In this document: positions 15,956-24,615 of the stretch, piece by piece
Position numbering within the stretch: position 1 is the first letter of the stretch
Layout of the letters: every line of letters starts with the position of its first letter
Assembly (NCBI RefSeq): GCF_006274605.1
Contig: NZ_CP040846.1
Location: forward strand, 186,001 to 250,000
Direction: 5' to 3'
Origin: Thermococcus indicus
GTDB lineage: Archaea > Methanobacteriota_B > Thermococci > Thermococcales > Thermococcaceae
DNA length: 64,000 nt
Translations under genes and position numbers: made by a program
Notes under the pieces: generated by a model
What the model was told of the DNA's origin: nothing
The model's input: the letters and a program-made list of their open reading frames with translations, nothing else
Databases searched by the model: none

Positions 15956-18900
15956 TCACTCTACCGTGACCGTCGCGAACTGGGTGAAGGTGTCCTCGTC
16001 ACCCCACTCCTGTCCGGGGTCGGTGTCCTTGACGGCGTCCTGGAGCGGCAGTGAATCGACGGCCGAGTCTCCGGCACCCTGTCCGGTGACGTAGGCGACG
16101 ATGTTTATCTCCCCTGGCTTGACGCCGAGGGCTTCCCATGGAATCGCTATCTCGAGGGTCTGGAGACCGTCTTTCTGGTTGCCCGTGTACGCGTAGAATC
16201 CGACCCACTTGAGGTCTTCGTACCGCCATCCGGTTCCGTTCCACAGGGCGAGCTGGGCGCTGGTTATGGTACTTGTTCCGGGGTCTCCGAAGAACTCCCC
16301 GTTCCAGAAGAAGTAGAGCTGTGCATCTATTCCCCTGTCAAAGCTCACCTTTCTGCTCCAGCTGTCCTGGCCGGTGGTGTAGCCGCCATCCTTGTAATCG
16401 AGGGCTATGCCGTAGGAGATCCTCCACGAGGCCCTGTTCTCGGTGGTTATCGCTATGTAGAGGAACTGGTCGTCGTAATCGACGTAGAGGGCCTTGAGGT
16501 TCGCTCCGTCCTGGCCGTAGCCGGTCTCGTCAGCGGCTATGGACTGGACGTCCCAGTCATCGAGGTTGCCGTCTATGGTCTTGGTGAGGTTCTTGGAGAG
16601 TTCCTTAAGGTACTCGAGCCTTTCAAGGTTGCCCTCCTCGACGATTTTCTTCAGCTCCTCCATCTCATGCACTACCTTTTTCAGCCCGGTGTACGCGCGG
16701 AATATCTTAATGGACGCCCCCAGAGCGGCGTTTCCGTTATCGATGTTCTCCTTCCCATCGTTGTAGAGTTTGAGGAGGTCGTTCACGGTGTTCTCGTATT
16801 CCTCAACCTTCTGCCTTATTTCCTCCGGCAGGGTGGCGTTCCTGAAGTATTCGTCGAGTTCGAGGTAGCGTCCGTAGTCGTTCTCGAAGTGCCACACTCC
16901 GTAGTACTTGTTGAGGGACACGAAACCCCTCCAGAACTTCTGCATCTGCATTTTCCTGCGGACGGGAGTGTAGTCCACATCGTTTGCCTTCTCGATCATG
17001 CCGTTGGTCTCGATGTGGATGTAATAGTCGAGGTATCCATCCCTAACCTCGTCCCGGGTGGGCTTGTCGCTGAGGACATCAACGGCGTCGCTGATCTCGT
17101 CGTCGCTGAAGGGCTCTCCGAAGTTCCATACCCCACCTCCCCAGCTCAGGCCGGTCGCGACCTGGAAGCTGAAGTCTCTGGCGCTGTTGAAGACCTCCAC
17201 AGGAATCTTGACCTCGACGGTGTTCGCCGAGAGGTTAACCCCAACGGCGGCCCCGTTCACGGTGATGATGTTGTTGTCCGGGTCTATGAAGTACAGCATG
17301 GACTCAACGTTTTCGCCGGCGGGCTCTACAGCGGTCTTCCCTGTGCACCCTGAGCACTTGAGGTTCACCGCCATCTGGATGTCCCATTCTATGACCGACT
17401 TCATGTCCATGCTGCCGGCGAAGCCACCGGCCTTTCCGCCGTCCTTGTAGTCTATCGGGACGGCTATGAAAGTGGCTCCGTCCGCCCCAAGCTCCATGTT
17501 GCTCATGTTCCTGAACCTGAAGAGGAAGTAAACGTAGTGGTCGTCCTTCGTCACCGCCACCTCCGTGAGGTCGGCGTGGCTGGAGGTGTGGTTGGTTTTA
17601 TCGAGATACCTGTCGTTGTCAGTTCTCTGGTCGTTCTCGGCGTCCCTCCAGATGAACGTTCCGTTAATGACCGTGTACGTGTCGTTGGCCAGGTCGGCAG
17701 ACGGCCAGTCGTCCGGATTGCCGTCAACCTCTATATTTCCGACCCATTCCACGTTAACGTCCATCGTGACGACGTTGTTGTCCTCGTTGGCCTCCTCGAT
17801 GAGGTTGTCCTCGTCCACCGTGACCTTCAGCACGTACCTGCCAGTTTCGTTTGGTTTCCATGTGAAGGTGAACTCTCTCTCCTCGCCTGGCCCGAGGTCG
17901 ACCGTCCAGTTGGAGATGAGCGTATCGTTGACGTATGCCCTGACCCTGGCGTCGGAGGCCGGAAGGGAACCGAGGTTTTTCACGGTGACGCGGTATTCGG
18001 TCGTTCTGTTGAGTCCCGCGATAGCGGGGCCGGTTATGCTGGCGGTGAGTTCGGGCACGGGAATGAACATCTCGAAGTCCGCCATCTCGGTGATAACGTC
18101 CGTGTCGTCCCATTCGTCCGTACTGTCTTCGGCGACACTTTCCTGCGGGAGGACATCAACGGCGGAACCACCCTCCCCTGTTACCCATGCGGCGACCGCG
18201 AATTTGCTGGGCATTCCTCCGATGGCTGACCATGGTACTGCGACTTCGAGGGTTTTAATGCCCGTTGAACTGTCTCCAGTGTAGTTATACTTTCCACCCA
18301 TATCGGTCAGGCTCGGCCAGCTCCAGCCGCCCTCGTACGGGTTGAGCTGCGCGGCGGTTATTGACGCGCTCCCGTCGTCCCACCAGAAATAAACTTCATA
18401 GTCCAGCGCGTATCCATTGGAGAATTCTATGCCCCGCCCCCATGCGTCTCCTCCTGCCGTGTAGCCGTTTCCTGTCCCGGGATCGATGTCAATTCCGAAA
18501 CCGTACGCCATTCCTCCGTTCTTGGTGTTGTTGGTCTCAATGGCAAGGTAGAGGTACTGGTCATCCCAGGAGACGTAGAACTTGCTGAGGTTGCCCACGT
18601 CAACGCCCGTACCCGTGGTGTCCTCGGCCGCCAGTTCGTTCTCGCTCCAGTCACTCAGGTTTCCATCGATGGTCTTGGGGGCGACGTAGAGAACCGCCAT
18701 GCTGGTGAATGTGTCGGTGTCCCCCCATTCTCCGCCTATGTTGGCGTAGTCTATGGCCGGATCCACAGGAAGACTGTCCACCGCCGAACCCCCGCTTCCA
18801 GTGACCCACGCCATTACCGCTATCTTCTCAGGCTTCCCACCGAGGGCGCTCCAAGGTATCTTTATCTCGATCATCTGGAGGCCCGTTGAGGTGTTTCCTG

Positions 18901-19387
18901 TGTATGTGAAGCTCCCTCCGACGCTGGAAATGCCCTTGTAATCCCATCCGCTCCCAGTCCACGTGTTGAAGTTGTCCGTGCCCATTCCGCTGCTATTACC
19001 CCACCAGAAGTAAACCTCGTAGTCAAGAGCAAAGCCGCTCGAGAACTCGATGCTCCTTCCCCATGAATCTCCACCGGAAACGTAGCCGTTTCCTGTTCCC
19101 GGATCGACGTCGATTCCTATTCCATATGCCACGTTCCAGCTCTGGGTGTTGTTGGTTTTGATGGCTATGTACAGGTAGTCGTCATCCCATGAAACATAGA
19201 GTCTGTCTAGGTTGGCTCCTTCAAGTCCAGTACCCTTGCCCACCGCAACCAAATCGCTTGGAGTCCAGTCACTCAGGCTGCCGTCGATGATTTTAGTGCC
19301 GTACATGGCGCTGACGAGGCCGCTAAACGTGGGCACTAAACCAAGCAACAGAACGAAGGTTAACACAACTGCCGCCGTTTTCTTCAC
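15956..19387 (-). CDS. Very large secreted multi-DOMON/CARDB protein
   Basis: About 1,143 residues. N-terminal signal peptide (KKTAAVVLTFVLLLGLVPTF). Four repeats each open with a DG-x-x-DW motif: domains 1 and 2 (about 30-235 and 240-445), a CARDB-like beta-sandwich (about 447-550), domain 3 (about 552-780), a helical linker (about 790-930) and domain 4 (about 940 to the end). The repeats resemble the glucodextranase-type DOMON/CBM9-like domains of thermococcal amylopullulanases, which bind polysaccharide. No catalytic domain or C-terminal anchor is visible. The GTG at 19387 is preferred because GGAGGTG lies 6 nt before it. Divergent from a GH57 gene with shared control, so a role in capturing alpha-glucan is likely. 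Confidence 0.82.
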   Translation of the reverse strand: MKKTAAVVLTFVLLLGLVPTFSGLVSAMYGTKIIDGSLSDWTPSDLVAVGKGTGLEGANLDRLYVSWDDDYLYIAIKTNNTQSWNVAYGIGIDVDPGTGNGYVSGGDSWGRSIEFSSGFALDYEVYFWWGNSSGMGTDNFNTWTGSGWDYKGISSVGGSFTYTGNTSTGLQMIEIKIPWSALGGKPEKIAVMAWVTGSGGSAVDSLPVDPAIDYANIGGEWGDTDTFTSMAVLYVAPKTIDGNLSDWSENELAAEDTTGTGVDVGNLSKFYVSWDDQYLYLAIETNNTKNGGMAYGFGIDIDPGTGNGYTAGGDAWGRGIEFSNGYALDYEVYFWWDDGSASITAAQLNPYEGGWSWPSLTDMGGKYNYTGDSSTGIKTLEVAVPWSAIGGMPSKFAVAAWVTGEGGSAVDVLPQESVAEDSTDEWDDTDVITEMADFEMFIPVPELTASITGPAIAGLNRTTEYRVTVKNLGSLPASDARVRAYVNDTLISNWTVDLGPGEEREFTFTWKPNETGRYVLKVTVDEDNLIEEANEDNNVVTMDVNVEWVGNIEVDGNPDDWPSADLANDTYTVINGTFIWRDAENDQRTDNDRYLDKTNHTSSHADLTEVAVTKDDHYVYFLFRFRNMSNMELGADGATFIAVPIDYKDGGKAGGFAGSMDMKSVIEWDIQMAVNLKCSGCTGKTAVEPAGENVESMLYFIDPDNNIITVNGAAVGVNLSANTVEVKIPVEVFNSARDFSFQVATGLSWGGGVWNFGEPFSDDEISDAVDVLSDKPTRDEVRDGYLDYYIHIETNGMIEKANDVDYTPVRRKMQMQKFWRGFVSLNKYYGVWHFENDYGRYLELDEYFRNATLPEEIRQKVEEYENTVNDLLKLYNDGKENIDNGNAALGASIKIFRAYTGLKKVVHEMEELKKIVEEGNLERLEYLKELSKNLTKTIDGNLDDWDVQSIAADETGYGQDGANLKALYVDYDDQFLYIAITTENRASWRISYGIALDYKDGGYTTGQDSWSRKVSFDRGIDAQLYFFWNGEFFGDPGTSTITSAQLALWNGTGWRYEDLKWVGFYAYTGNQKDGLQTLEIAIPWEALGVKPGEINIVAYVTGQGAGDSAVDSLPLQDAVKDTDPGQEWGDEDTFTQFATVTVE

Positions 19388-19430
19388 ATCATCCACCTCC
19401 AGTGGGGGTAAATCCCCAGGGGTGTACGGT

Positions 19431-19447
19431 AGTCACCCGTAGTGAGT
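19431..19447. promoter_or_regulatory. Degenerate glycolytic motif on the DOMON-gene side
   Basis: AGTCAC-CCGTA-GTGAGT keeps the TCAC-N5-GTGA core of the Thermococcales glycolytic motif. It lies about 20 nt from the shared TATA region on the side of the secreted DOMON protein, where its transcription start is expected. Weaker than the perfect copy at 19483, so assigned by position and core only. Confidence 0.5.
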
Positions 19448-19461
19448 ATTACGAGAAAAAG

Positions 19462-19471
19462 GTTTATATGC
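19462..19471. promoter_or_regulatory. Shared divergent TATA region
   Basis: GTTTATATGC reads as a TATA-like box on both strands (TTTATATG on plus, CATATAAAC on minus). It is the only good box in the 134 nt between the DOMON and GH57 genes and is centred between the two glycolytic-motif copies. Confidence 0.55.
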
Positions 19472-19482
19472 CTTTCTTTCCA

Positions 19483-19499
19483 TATCACTGGTAGTGATA
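19483..19499. promoter_or_regulatory. Thermococcales glycolytic motif (TrmBL1/Tgr site)
   Basis: TATCACTGGTAGTGATA is a perfect match to TATCAC-N5-GTGATA, the site bound by the sugar-responsive regulator TrmBL1 (Tgr). It lies downstream of the TATA box of the GH57 gene; in this family that arrangement gives repression without maltodextrin, while sites upstream of the box activate gluconeogenic genes. The regulator gene is not in this window. Confidence 0.88.
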
Positions 19500-19521
19500 A
19501 CAGCTTTGGTGGTGGTTGTCA

Positions 19522-21480
19522 ATGGTGAACTTCATCTTCGGGATTCACAACCATCAGCCCCTCGGAAACTTCGGCTGGGTCTTCGAGAGCGCCTATGACA
19601 GGTCTTACAGACCATTCCTGGAGACGCTTGAGGAGTACCCCAACATGAAGGCAGCTGTCCATATAAGCGGCCCCCTCCTCGAATGGCTCGATGCCAACAG
19701 GCCCGAGTACATCAAGCTAATCCGCTCACTGGTGAAGAAGGGCCAGCTGGAGATAGTCGTGGCAGGCTTCTACGAGCCGGTTTTAGCCGCCATTCCAAAG
19801 GAGGACAGGATAGAGCAGATAACCCTTCTGAAGGACTTCGCGAAGAAACTCGGCTACGACGCCAGGGGCGTCTGGCTCACCGAGAGGGTGTGGCAGCCCG
19901 AACTCGTTAAGAGCCTCCGCGAGGCGGGAATCGAGTACGTCATCGTCGATGACTACCACTTCATGAGCGCCGGCCTGGCCAAGGAGGAGCTCTACTGGCC
20001 ATACTACACGGAGGACGGCGGGGAGGTAATAGCTGTCTTCCCGATAGACGAGAGGCTACGCTACCTCATCCCGTTCCGCCCCGTTGAGAAGACCGTTGAG
20101 TACCTCCACAGCCTTGACAACGGTGACGAGAGCAGGGTCGCGGTCTTCCACGACGACGGCGAGAAGTTCGGTGTCTGGCCGGGGACGTACGAGTGGGTCT
20201 ACGAGAAGGGCTGGCTCAGGGAGTTCTTTGACAGGATTTCGAGCGATGAGCGGATAAACCTAACGCTTTACTCCGAGTACCTCTCTCGCTTTAGGCCGAA
20301 GGGACTGGTTTACCTGCCAATAGCTTCCTACTTCGAGATGAGCGAGTGGTCCCTGCCGGCAAGGCAGGCAAAGCTCTTCGTGGAGTTCGTTGAAAAGCTC
20401 AAGGGGCAGGGCCAGTTCGAGCGCTACCGCGTCTTCGTCAGGGGAGGAATCTGGAAGAACTTCTTCTTCAAGTACCCTGAGAGCAACTATATGCACAAGA
20501 GGATGCTCATGGTGAGCAAGCTCGTCCGGGATAGGCCCGAGGCGAGGCGCTTTATCCTCAAGGCCCAGTGCAACGACGCCTACTGGCACGGCGTCTTTGG
20601 CGGCGTTTACCTCCCGCACCTCCGCAGGGCCGTCTGGGAGAATATCATAACGGCCAACACCTTTGTTTCCACTGGAAGCTTCGTCCGCGACATCGACTTC
20701 GACGGCCGCGACGAGGTATTCATCGAGGACGGGAACTTCTACGCGGTGTTTAAACCCTCCTACGGGGGAGCGCTCTTCGAGTTCAGCTCCCGGGGGAAGG
20801 CGGTGAACTACAACGACGTGCTGGCGAGGCGCTGGGAGCACTACCACGAGGTTCCCGAGTCCGCCACCCCGGAGGAGGAAGACGGTGAGGGCGTGGCGAG
20901 CATACATGAGGTCGGCAGAAAGATTCCGGACGAGATACGGCGCGAGCTTGCCTACGATGACCACCTGAGGGCAATCCTGCAGGACCACTTCATTGACCCC
21001 GAGACGACACTCGAGGAGTACCGTCTCAGCAGGCACATCGAGCTTGGGGACTTCGTGACGGGTGCCTATGACTACAGCCTCTTTGAGGGCGGCGTCACCC
21101 TCGAGCGTGATGGAATAGTTTCGGGAAGGCCGGCGAGGGTGGAGAAGACCTTCCACCTGGCAGAGGATGGCTTCGTCGTTGACTACACCGTGAGGAGCGA
21201 GGCCAAAGCCCTCTTCGGTGTCGAGCTCAACCTCGCGGTTCACAGCGTCATGGAGAGTCCAGAAGAGTTCGAGGCTGAGAAGTTCGAGGTGAACGACCCC
21301 CACGGCATCGGAAGGGTGAAGATAGAGCTCGACAAAAAAGCGAGGGTGTGGAAGTATCCAATAAAGACCCTCAGCCAGAGCGAGGCCGGCTGGGACTTCG
21401 TGCAGCAGGGCGTCAGTTACACGGTCCTCCTGCCGGTTGATGGGGAGCTGAGGTTCCGGCTGGGGTTCAGGGAACTTTGA
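19522..21480 (+). CDS. GH57 4-alpha-glucanotransferase (alpha-amylase-type)
   Basis: Glycoside hydrolase family 57, 652 residues, very similar in layout to the Thermococcus litoralis 4-alpha-glucanotransferase. Numbered from the ATG, the nucleophile is E121 in WLTERVWQPE and the acid/base is D212 in FHDDGEKFG; the N-terminal signature FGIHNHQPLGNF is intact. The C-terminal third is the beta-sandwich (DUF1925/1926) part. There is no signal peptide, so it works in the cytoplasm, shortening and re-joining maltodextrins. The ATG at 19522 follows GGTGG at 6 nt; a TTG at 19516 is less likely. Controlled by the glycolytic motif directly upstream. Confidence 0.93.
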   Translation: MVNFIFGIHNHQPLGNFGWVFESAYDRSYRPFLETLEEYPNMKAAVHISGPLLEWLDANRPEYIKLIRSLVKKGQLEIVVAGFYEPVLAAIPKEDRIEQITLLKDFAKKLGYDARGVWLTERVWQPELVKSLREAGIEYVIVDDYHFMSAGLAKEELYWPYYTEDGGEVIAVFPIDERLRYLIPFRPVEKTVEYLHSLDNGDESRVAVFHDDGEKFGVWPGTYEWVYEKGWLREFFDRISSDERINLTLYSEYLSRFRPKGLVYLPIASYFEMSEWSLPARQAKLFVEFVEKLKGQGQFERYRVFVRGGIWKNFFFKYPESNYMHKRMLMVSKLVRDRPEARRFILKAQCNDAYWHGVFGGVYLPHLRRAVWENIITANTFVSTGSFVRDIDFDGRDEVFIEDGNFYAVFKPSYGGALFEFSSRGKAVNYNDVLARRWEHYHEVPESATPEEEDGEGVASIHEVGRKIPDEIRRELAYDDHLRAILQDHFIDPETTLEEYRLSRHIELGDFVTGAYDYSLFEGGVTLERDGIVSGRPARVEKTFHLAEDGFVVDYTVRSEAKALFGVELNLAVHSVMESPEEFEAEKFEVNDPHGIGRVKIELDKKARVWKYPIKTLSQSEAGWDFVQQGVSYTVLLPVDGELRFRLGFREL

Positions 21481-21483
21481 TTT

Positions 21484-22140
21484 TCACATTTTTATCGTCA
21501 TTCCCTCGAGTTTCGGGTCCACCGACTTCAGCACCCTGAACTCGGTCGCCCTGTCCTTTCTTGAGATCTGAATGACCGTGGTTGCGAGGTCCTCCAGGAG
21601 CCTGACGACCGGCTGCCTCATGCTGTCTATGACGTTTGCCTTCAGGAAGTGTACTGACAGCCTCCTCTCATCGCCAACGTATTTGGATATGGCGCTGATT
21701 ATGACCTGAACGTTCTTCGGGGAGAACTCCGATGCCACGAAGAGCTTCTCAAGGCCCACCACCGCGGTGAGGGTTGGACTCTCTGATTCGAGGATCTGGG
21801 TGTAGGTTTCCATGAACTTCTTTGCGAGGATCACCGGCTCGGAGATATCTCTTATCCATCCGACGACTTCCCCGGTTTTTATCGTGCCCCCTATCTTGAT
21901 GACCGTTACCTCGTTCAGAACCCCGTCATCCAGGCCGGCGAGCCGCGCCTTGGCCTTCAGGATGTGGAGTGAGTCCAGGATGTCGATGACCACGACCTTG
22001 TATCCCCTGCCCTTGCCCCAGTGTATCACCTGGTAGAATCCAAAGTACTGGTCCCCGCTGTCCGTCCTCTCCATGAGGACTATCTCGCCCATCCTTAGCG
22101 ATTCCCAGAGGTTCATCATGAGGCCGTCGGGTACGTTCAT
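21484..22140 (-). CDS. DUF257 family protein (copy 1)
   Basis: 218-residue soluble protein of the Thermococcales DUF257 family, function unknown. The beginning (MGEIVLMERTDSGDQYFGF, then VVVIDILDSLHILK) lines up with the other two copies at 23211 and 23825 and recalls the first strands of KaiC/RecA-like ATPases, but the place of the Walker A loop has no GKT/GKS, so ATP binding is doubtful. Start taken at ATG 22140 with GGTGAT a few nt before; a GTG at 22149 is the alternative. Convergent with the GH57 gene, 3 nt apart. Confidence 0.82.
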   Translation of the reverse strand: MNVPDGLMMNLWESLRMGEIVLMERTDSGDQYFGFYQVIHWGKGRGYKVVVIDILDSLHILKAKARLAGLDDGVLNEVTVIKIGGTIKTGEVVGWIRDISEPVILAKKFMETYTQILESESPTLTAVVGLEKLFVASEFSPKNVQVIISAISKYVGDERRLSVHFLKANVIDSMRQPVVRLLEDLATTVIQISRKDRATEFRVLKSVDPKLEGMTIKM

Positions 22141-22254
22141 TTTTATCACCCACCACTTCTGGTATCGAGGATGTAAGAAAATATTCCAGCTGGCTTTAAA
22201 TAGTCTTTTGTCTTACTCCCATCCCTCGAAAGCTGTCCTTCGGAAGGGAGAGGG

Positions 22255-23169
22255 TCAGAGCCGGAAGTTTATCGGCTCCTCCCTGCGCCAGAACCGGCAG
22301 AAAGAACAGACCTCACCGCTCGACGGCATGCCGCAGACCCTGCACTCCCTGAGGTCGGCCTCCTGGAGCTCGGCCTCGAAGAGTTCCTTCTTCCTGAGGT
22401 AGCCCTTCACGAAGTTTATCTTCGTCCCCGGCCTCTTTTCCTCCATCCCGTTGAGGATTTCCTTGTACTCTATCGTCGTGGCCCCGACCGCGTGGGGGCA
22501 TTCCTCGATGTGGTACTCTATACCGTTGGCGAGGGCGTAAGCTACAACCTCCCTCTCGGTCAGCTCGTAGAGGGGCTTTATCTTCTTCACGAGCTTTCCG
22601 TTGAACTGCGCCGGCGTTATTGGTCCCTGTTTTGCCAGGTACTGCGTGTTCCAGTTCATCAGGTTGGCGAAGATGAAGCTCGCCTCGTCGTCGAGGTTGT
22701 GGCCGGTGGCGACGGCATCAAAGCCGTTGTCGTAGGCGAACTTGTTGAAGATGTAGCGCTTGGTCAGGCCGCAGTAGGAGCAGGTCGGTCTGCGCGTTCT
22801 CACTTCCCCGATGCCCTTTTCGAGGAGTTCCTTAACCCTGACGATGTGGAGGGGAACCCCGAGCTTCTCGCACTGTTTCTTTGCGTACTCCTCGCTCTTC
22901 TCGGAGTACTCACCGATGCCCAGGTTGATGTGGAGGCACTCGATGTCGTAGCCGAGCTTCTTGAGGACGTGGGCTGTAACGGCCGAGTCCTTTCCCCCGC
23001 TCACCACGACCAGAATCCTCTCACCGGGTTTTATCAGCTTGTAGCGCTCTATCGTGCGCTTGACCTTTCTCTCGAAGTACTCGGTGAAGTGTTCGGGGCA
23101 CAGGTACATCCTCGGGTAGTGGAGTTTTATAAACGCCGGCCTCTCGCAGAACTTGCACCTCATGGGCAT
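22255..23169 (-). CDS. ttuA: TtuA, tRNA 2-thiouridine synthase
   Basis: 304-residue PP-loop protein closely resembling Pyrococcus TtuA, which makes the 2-thio group of the thermostabilising 5-methyl-2-thiouridine at tRNA position 54 using a ubiquitin-like sulfur carrier. Visible: N-terminal zinc ligands C5, C8, C24, H27; SGGKDS at 57-62; Fe-S cysteines C130, C133 and C224; C-terminal zinc ligands C276, C279, C288, C291. The first ATG has GGTGG in front. It lies between DUF257 copies 1 and 2, all on the minus strand with short gaps. The paralogue at 1584 shares every ligand, so the two presumably divide tRNA sites. Confidence 0.9.
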   Translation of the reverse strand: MPMRCKFCERPAFIKLHYPRMYLCPEHFTEYFERKVKRTIERYKLIKPGERILVVVSGGKDSAVTAHVLKKLGYDIECLHINLGIGEYSEKSEEYAKKQCEKLGVPLHIVRVKELLEKGIGEVRTRRPTCSYCGLTKRYIFNKFAYDNGFDAVATGHNLDDEASFIFANLMNWNTQYLAKQGPITPAQFNGKLVKKIKPLYELTEREVVAYALANGIEYHIEECPHAVGATTIEYKEILNGMEEKRPGTKINFVKGYLRKKELFEAELQEADLRECRVCGMPSSGEVCSFCRFWRREEPINFRL

Positions 23170-23210
23170 TTTCTTCCACCGAAAATAGAAGGGGGCTGAG
23201 GCTTTTAACG

Positions 23211-23828
23211 TTAATCCATGTCCCTTGTGAGTTCGGCGTTTTCCTCATCCAGATTTGGAGATTTCCTTACCCGAACAGTCCCGTCGTTATCTACTGCAAC
23301 GACCCTGGTGAACGCCTCCTCAAGGAGGGCGAGGTACCGCTCCTCGGAGAGTTCTCTGTTCACAAAGTAGAATGTTTTTCTTGAGGTATTGCCCAGAAAG
23401 GTTGAAGCCAGATCCGCCAGATTCAGTATAAAGCGTGGAGAGTTGTCCTGCAGTGGAATCAGTCTCTCGGGATTCATGACCACCGTGATGGTCCCCGGAT
23501 TCCGTTTGTAGTAATCCCGGATTCCACGGACGAACCTGCTCAGGAATATCGCGGGGTCATTGTGCGGATTCACCTCAAAGATTATCTCCCCCCAGTTCGA
23601 CGTTCCACCTGCCTTTACCCTCTTTAGCCGGGGGATTTCAGCTCCGGCCAGCCTCAGCCAGCGCAGGACGGGCAAGAAGGAATCTATCACATCAACCACA
23701 AGTATTCTCTCCCATCCATGGACATCGCCAATTGCGTGCAGGAGGACAGGGTACGGGGAAACCGATGTGTGCTCTATGAGTACGGTCTCGCCGGGCTTTA
23801 TTTCTCTCATGTACTCCTTGAGGTTCAT
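23211..23828 (-). CDS. DUF257 family protein (copy 2)
   Basis: 205-residue member of the DUF257 family. GETVLIEHTSVSPYPVLLHAI sits where KaiC-type proteins have their P-loop but lacks the Gly-Lys-Thr, followed by RILVVDVIDSF. Start chosen at ATG 23828 because it overlaps the TGA of copy 3 (ATGA), a typical coupled start; the longer frame to 23888 would lie within the preceding gene. Function unknown; the three copies may form a mixed assembly, which is inference. Confidence 0.82.
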   Translation of the reverse strand: MNLKEYMREIKPGETVLIEHTSVSPYPVLLHAIGDVHGWERILVVDVIDSFLPVLRWLRLAGAEIPRLKRVKAGGTSNWGEIIFEVNPHNDPAIFLSRFVRGIRDYYKRNPGTITVVMNPERLIPLQDNSPRFILNLADLASTFLGNTSRKTFYFVNRELSEERYLALLEEAFTRVVAVDNDGTVRVRKSPNLDEENAELTRDMD

Positions 23829-24421
23829 ACCAGCACCCCCGGCCTTTTTACTGTTTTCAATTCCCCTTTGACTATCTGCAAAACCCAATCCGAGTCCTGT
23901 TCGAGGCTCTTTCTGAGGTAGCGGGAGGCAATGTCCACGTTGAGGAACAGGAAATGTACCCGGTCACGAAGCGGTAGGAACTTCCTTGTTATGGTCTCGA
24001 AGTACCTTTCGAGCTTTGGGGGATCGTCTAGGAAGGTAAGCGAAAACTTTTCGATTCCGAGCACTATGGTGTGTTTCCTGCTCTCCAGGGGAACTTTCCT
24101 GACTATCCTCGCATAGTTCGCGAGGTGGTAGTCAAAGTCTTCCACAACCTCCACCTTCCCGACGACATTCCCGACGTTTATGGCCCCCCTTTCCTTTATT
24201 ACAGGCACGTCCTCCAGATTTACATCAACGCCGGCGTACCTAAGGTTCTGGACAAAGATGTTCAGCGTGTCGTTTATGTCAACGATCAGGGGTGTTACTC
24301 CCCTTTCCCGCCACCCGGCAAGAATCCCGGCGAAAATCCGCTCGGGGTGGTCTAGGGAGGAGTACTCAAGAAGCAGTATGCCGTCATCGAGATCCAGTAT
24401 CTCTCCAAGGATATCGTCCAT
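23825..24421 (-). CDS. DUF257 family protein (copy 3)
   Basis: 198-residue DUF257 protein, the first in this coupled pair. DGILLLEYSSLDHPERIFAGI followed by PLIVDINDTLNIFVQNL matches the other copies. ATG 24421 is preferred over GTG 24433 since GGGGAT lies a few nt before it. An AT-rich TATA-like box lies about 35 nt upstream. No Walker A lysine is visible. Its stop overlaps the start of copy 2. Confidence 0.78.
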   Translation of the reverse strand: MDDILGEILDLDDGILLLEYSSLDHPERIFAGILAGWRERGVTPLIVDINDTLNIFVQNLRYAGVDVNLEDVPVIKERGAINVGNVVGKVEVVEDFDYHLANYARIVRKVPLESRKHTIVLGIEKFSLTFLDDPPKLERYFETITRKFLPLRDRVHFLFLNVDIASRYLRKSLEQDSDWVLQIVKGELKTVKRPGVLV

Positions 24422-24615
24422 ATTAATCCCCACAGAGTTTTTGGAATTTGGAGCTAAAATATTTTTCTATCCGGCATTGGAGTATGACGGATTTCCTTTT
24501 GCTGTACTGCGGCTGGCTTCCGCCTGGGGCCTGCTTTCGAAAGAAAATGTAATGGGGAAATGGAAAATCGCGTGCTCGGCGGCAGCGAAAACTGTGGAGG
24601 GTTCGGATGCACGAT

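Noticed and set aside
15956-19387. DOMON protein as an amylopullulanase
   Set aside because: No GH57 or GH13 catalytic motif anywhere in the 1,143 residues; only binding-type domains are visible.
20260-21303. 347-codon minus-strand frame
   Set aside because: Antisense to the GH57 gene, whose catalytic residues are intact.
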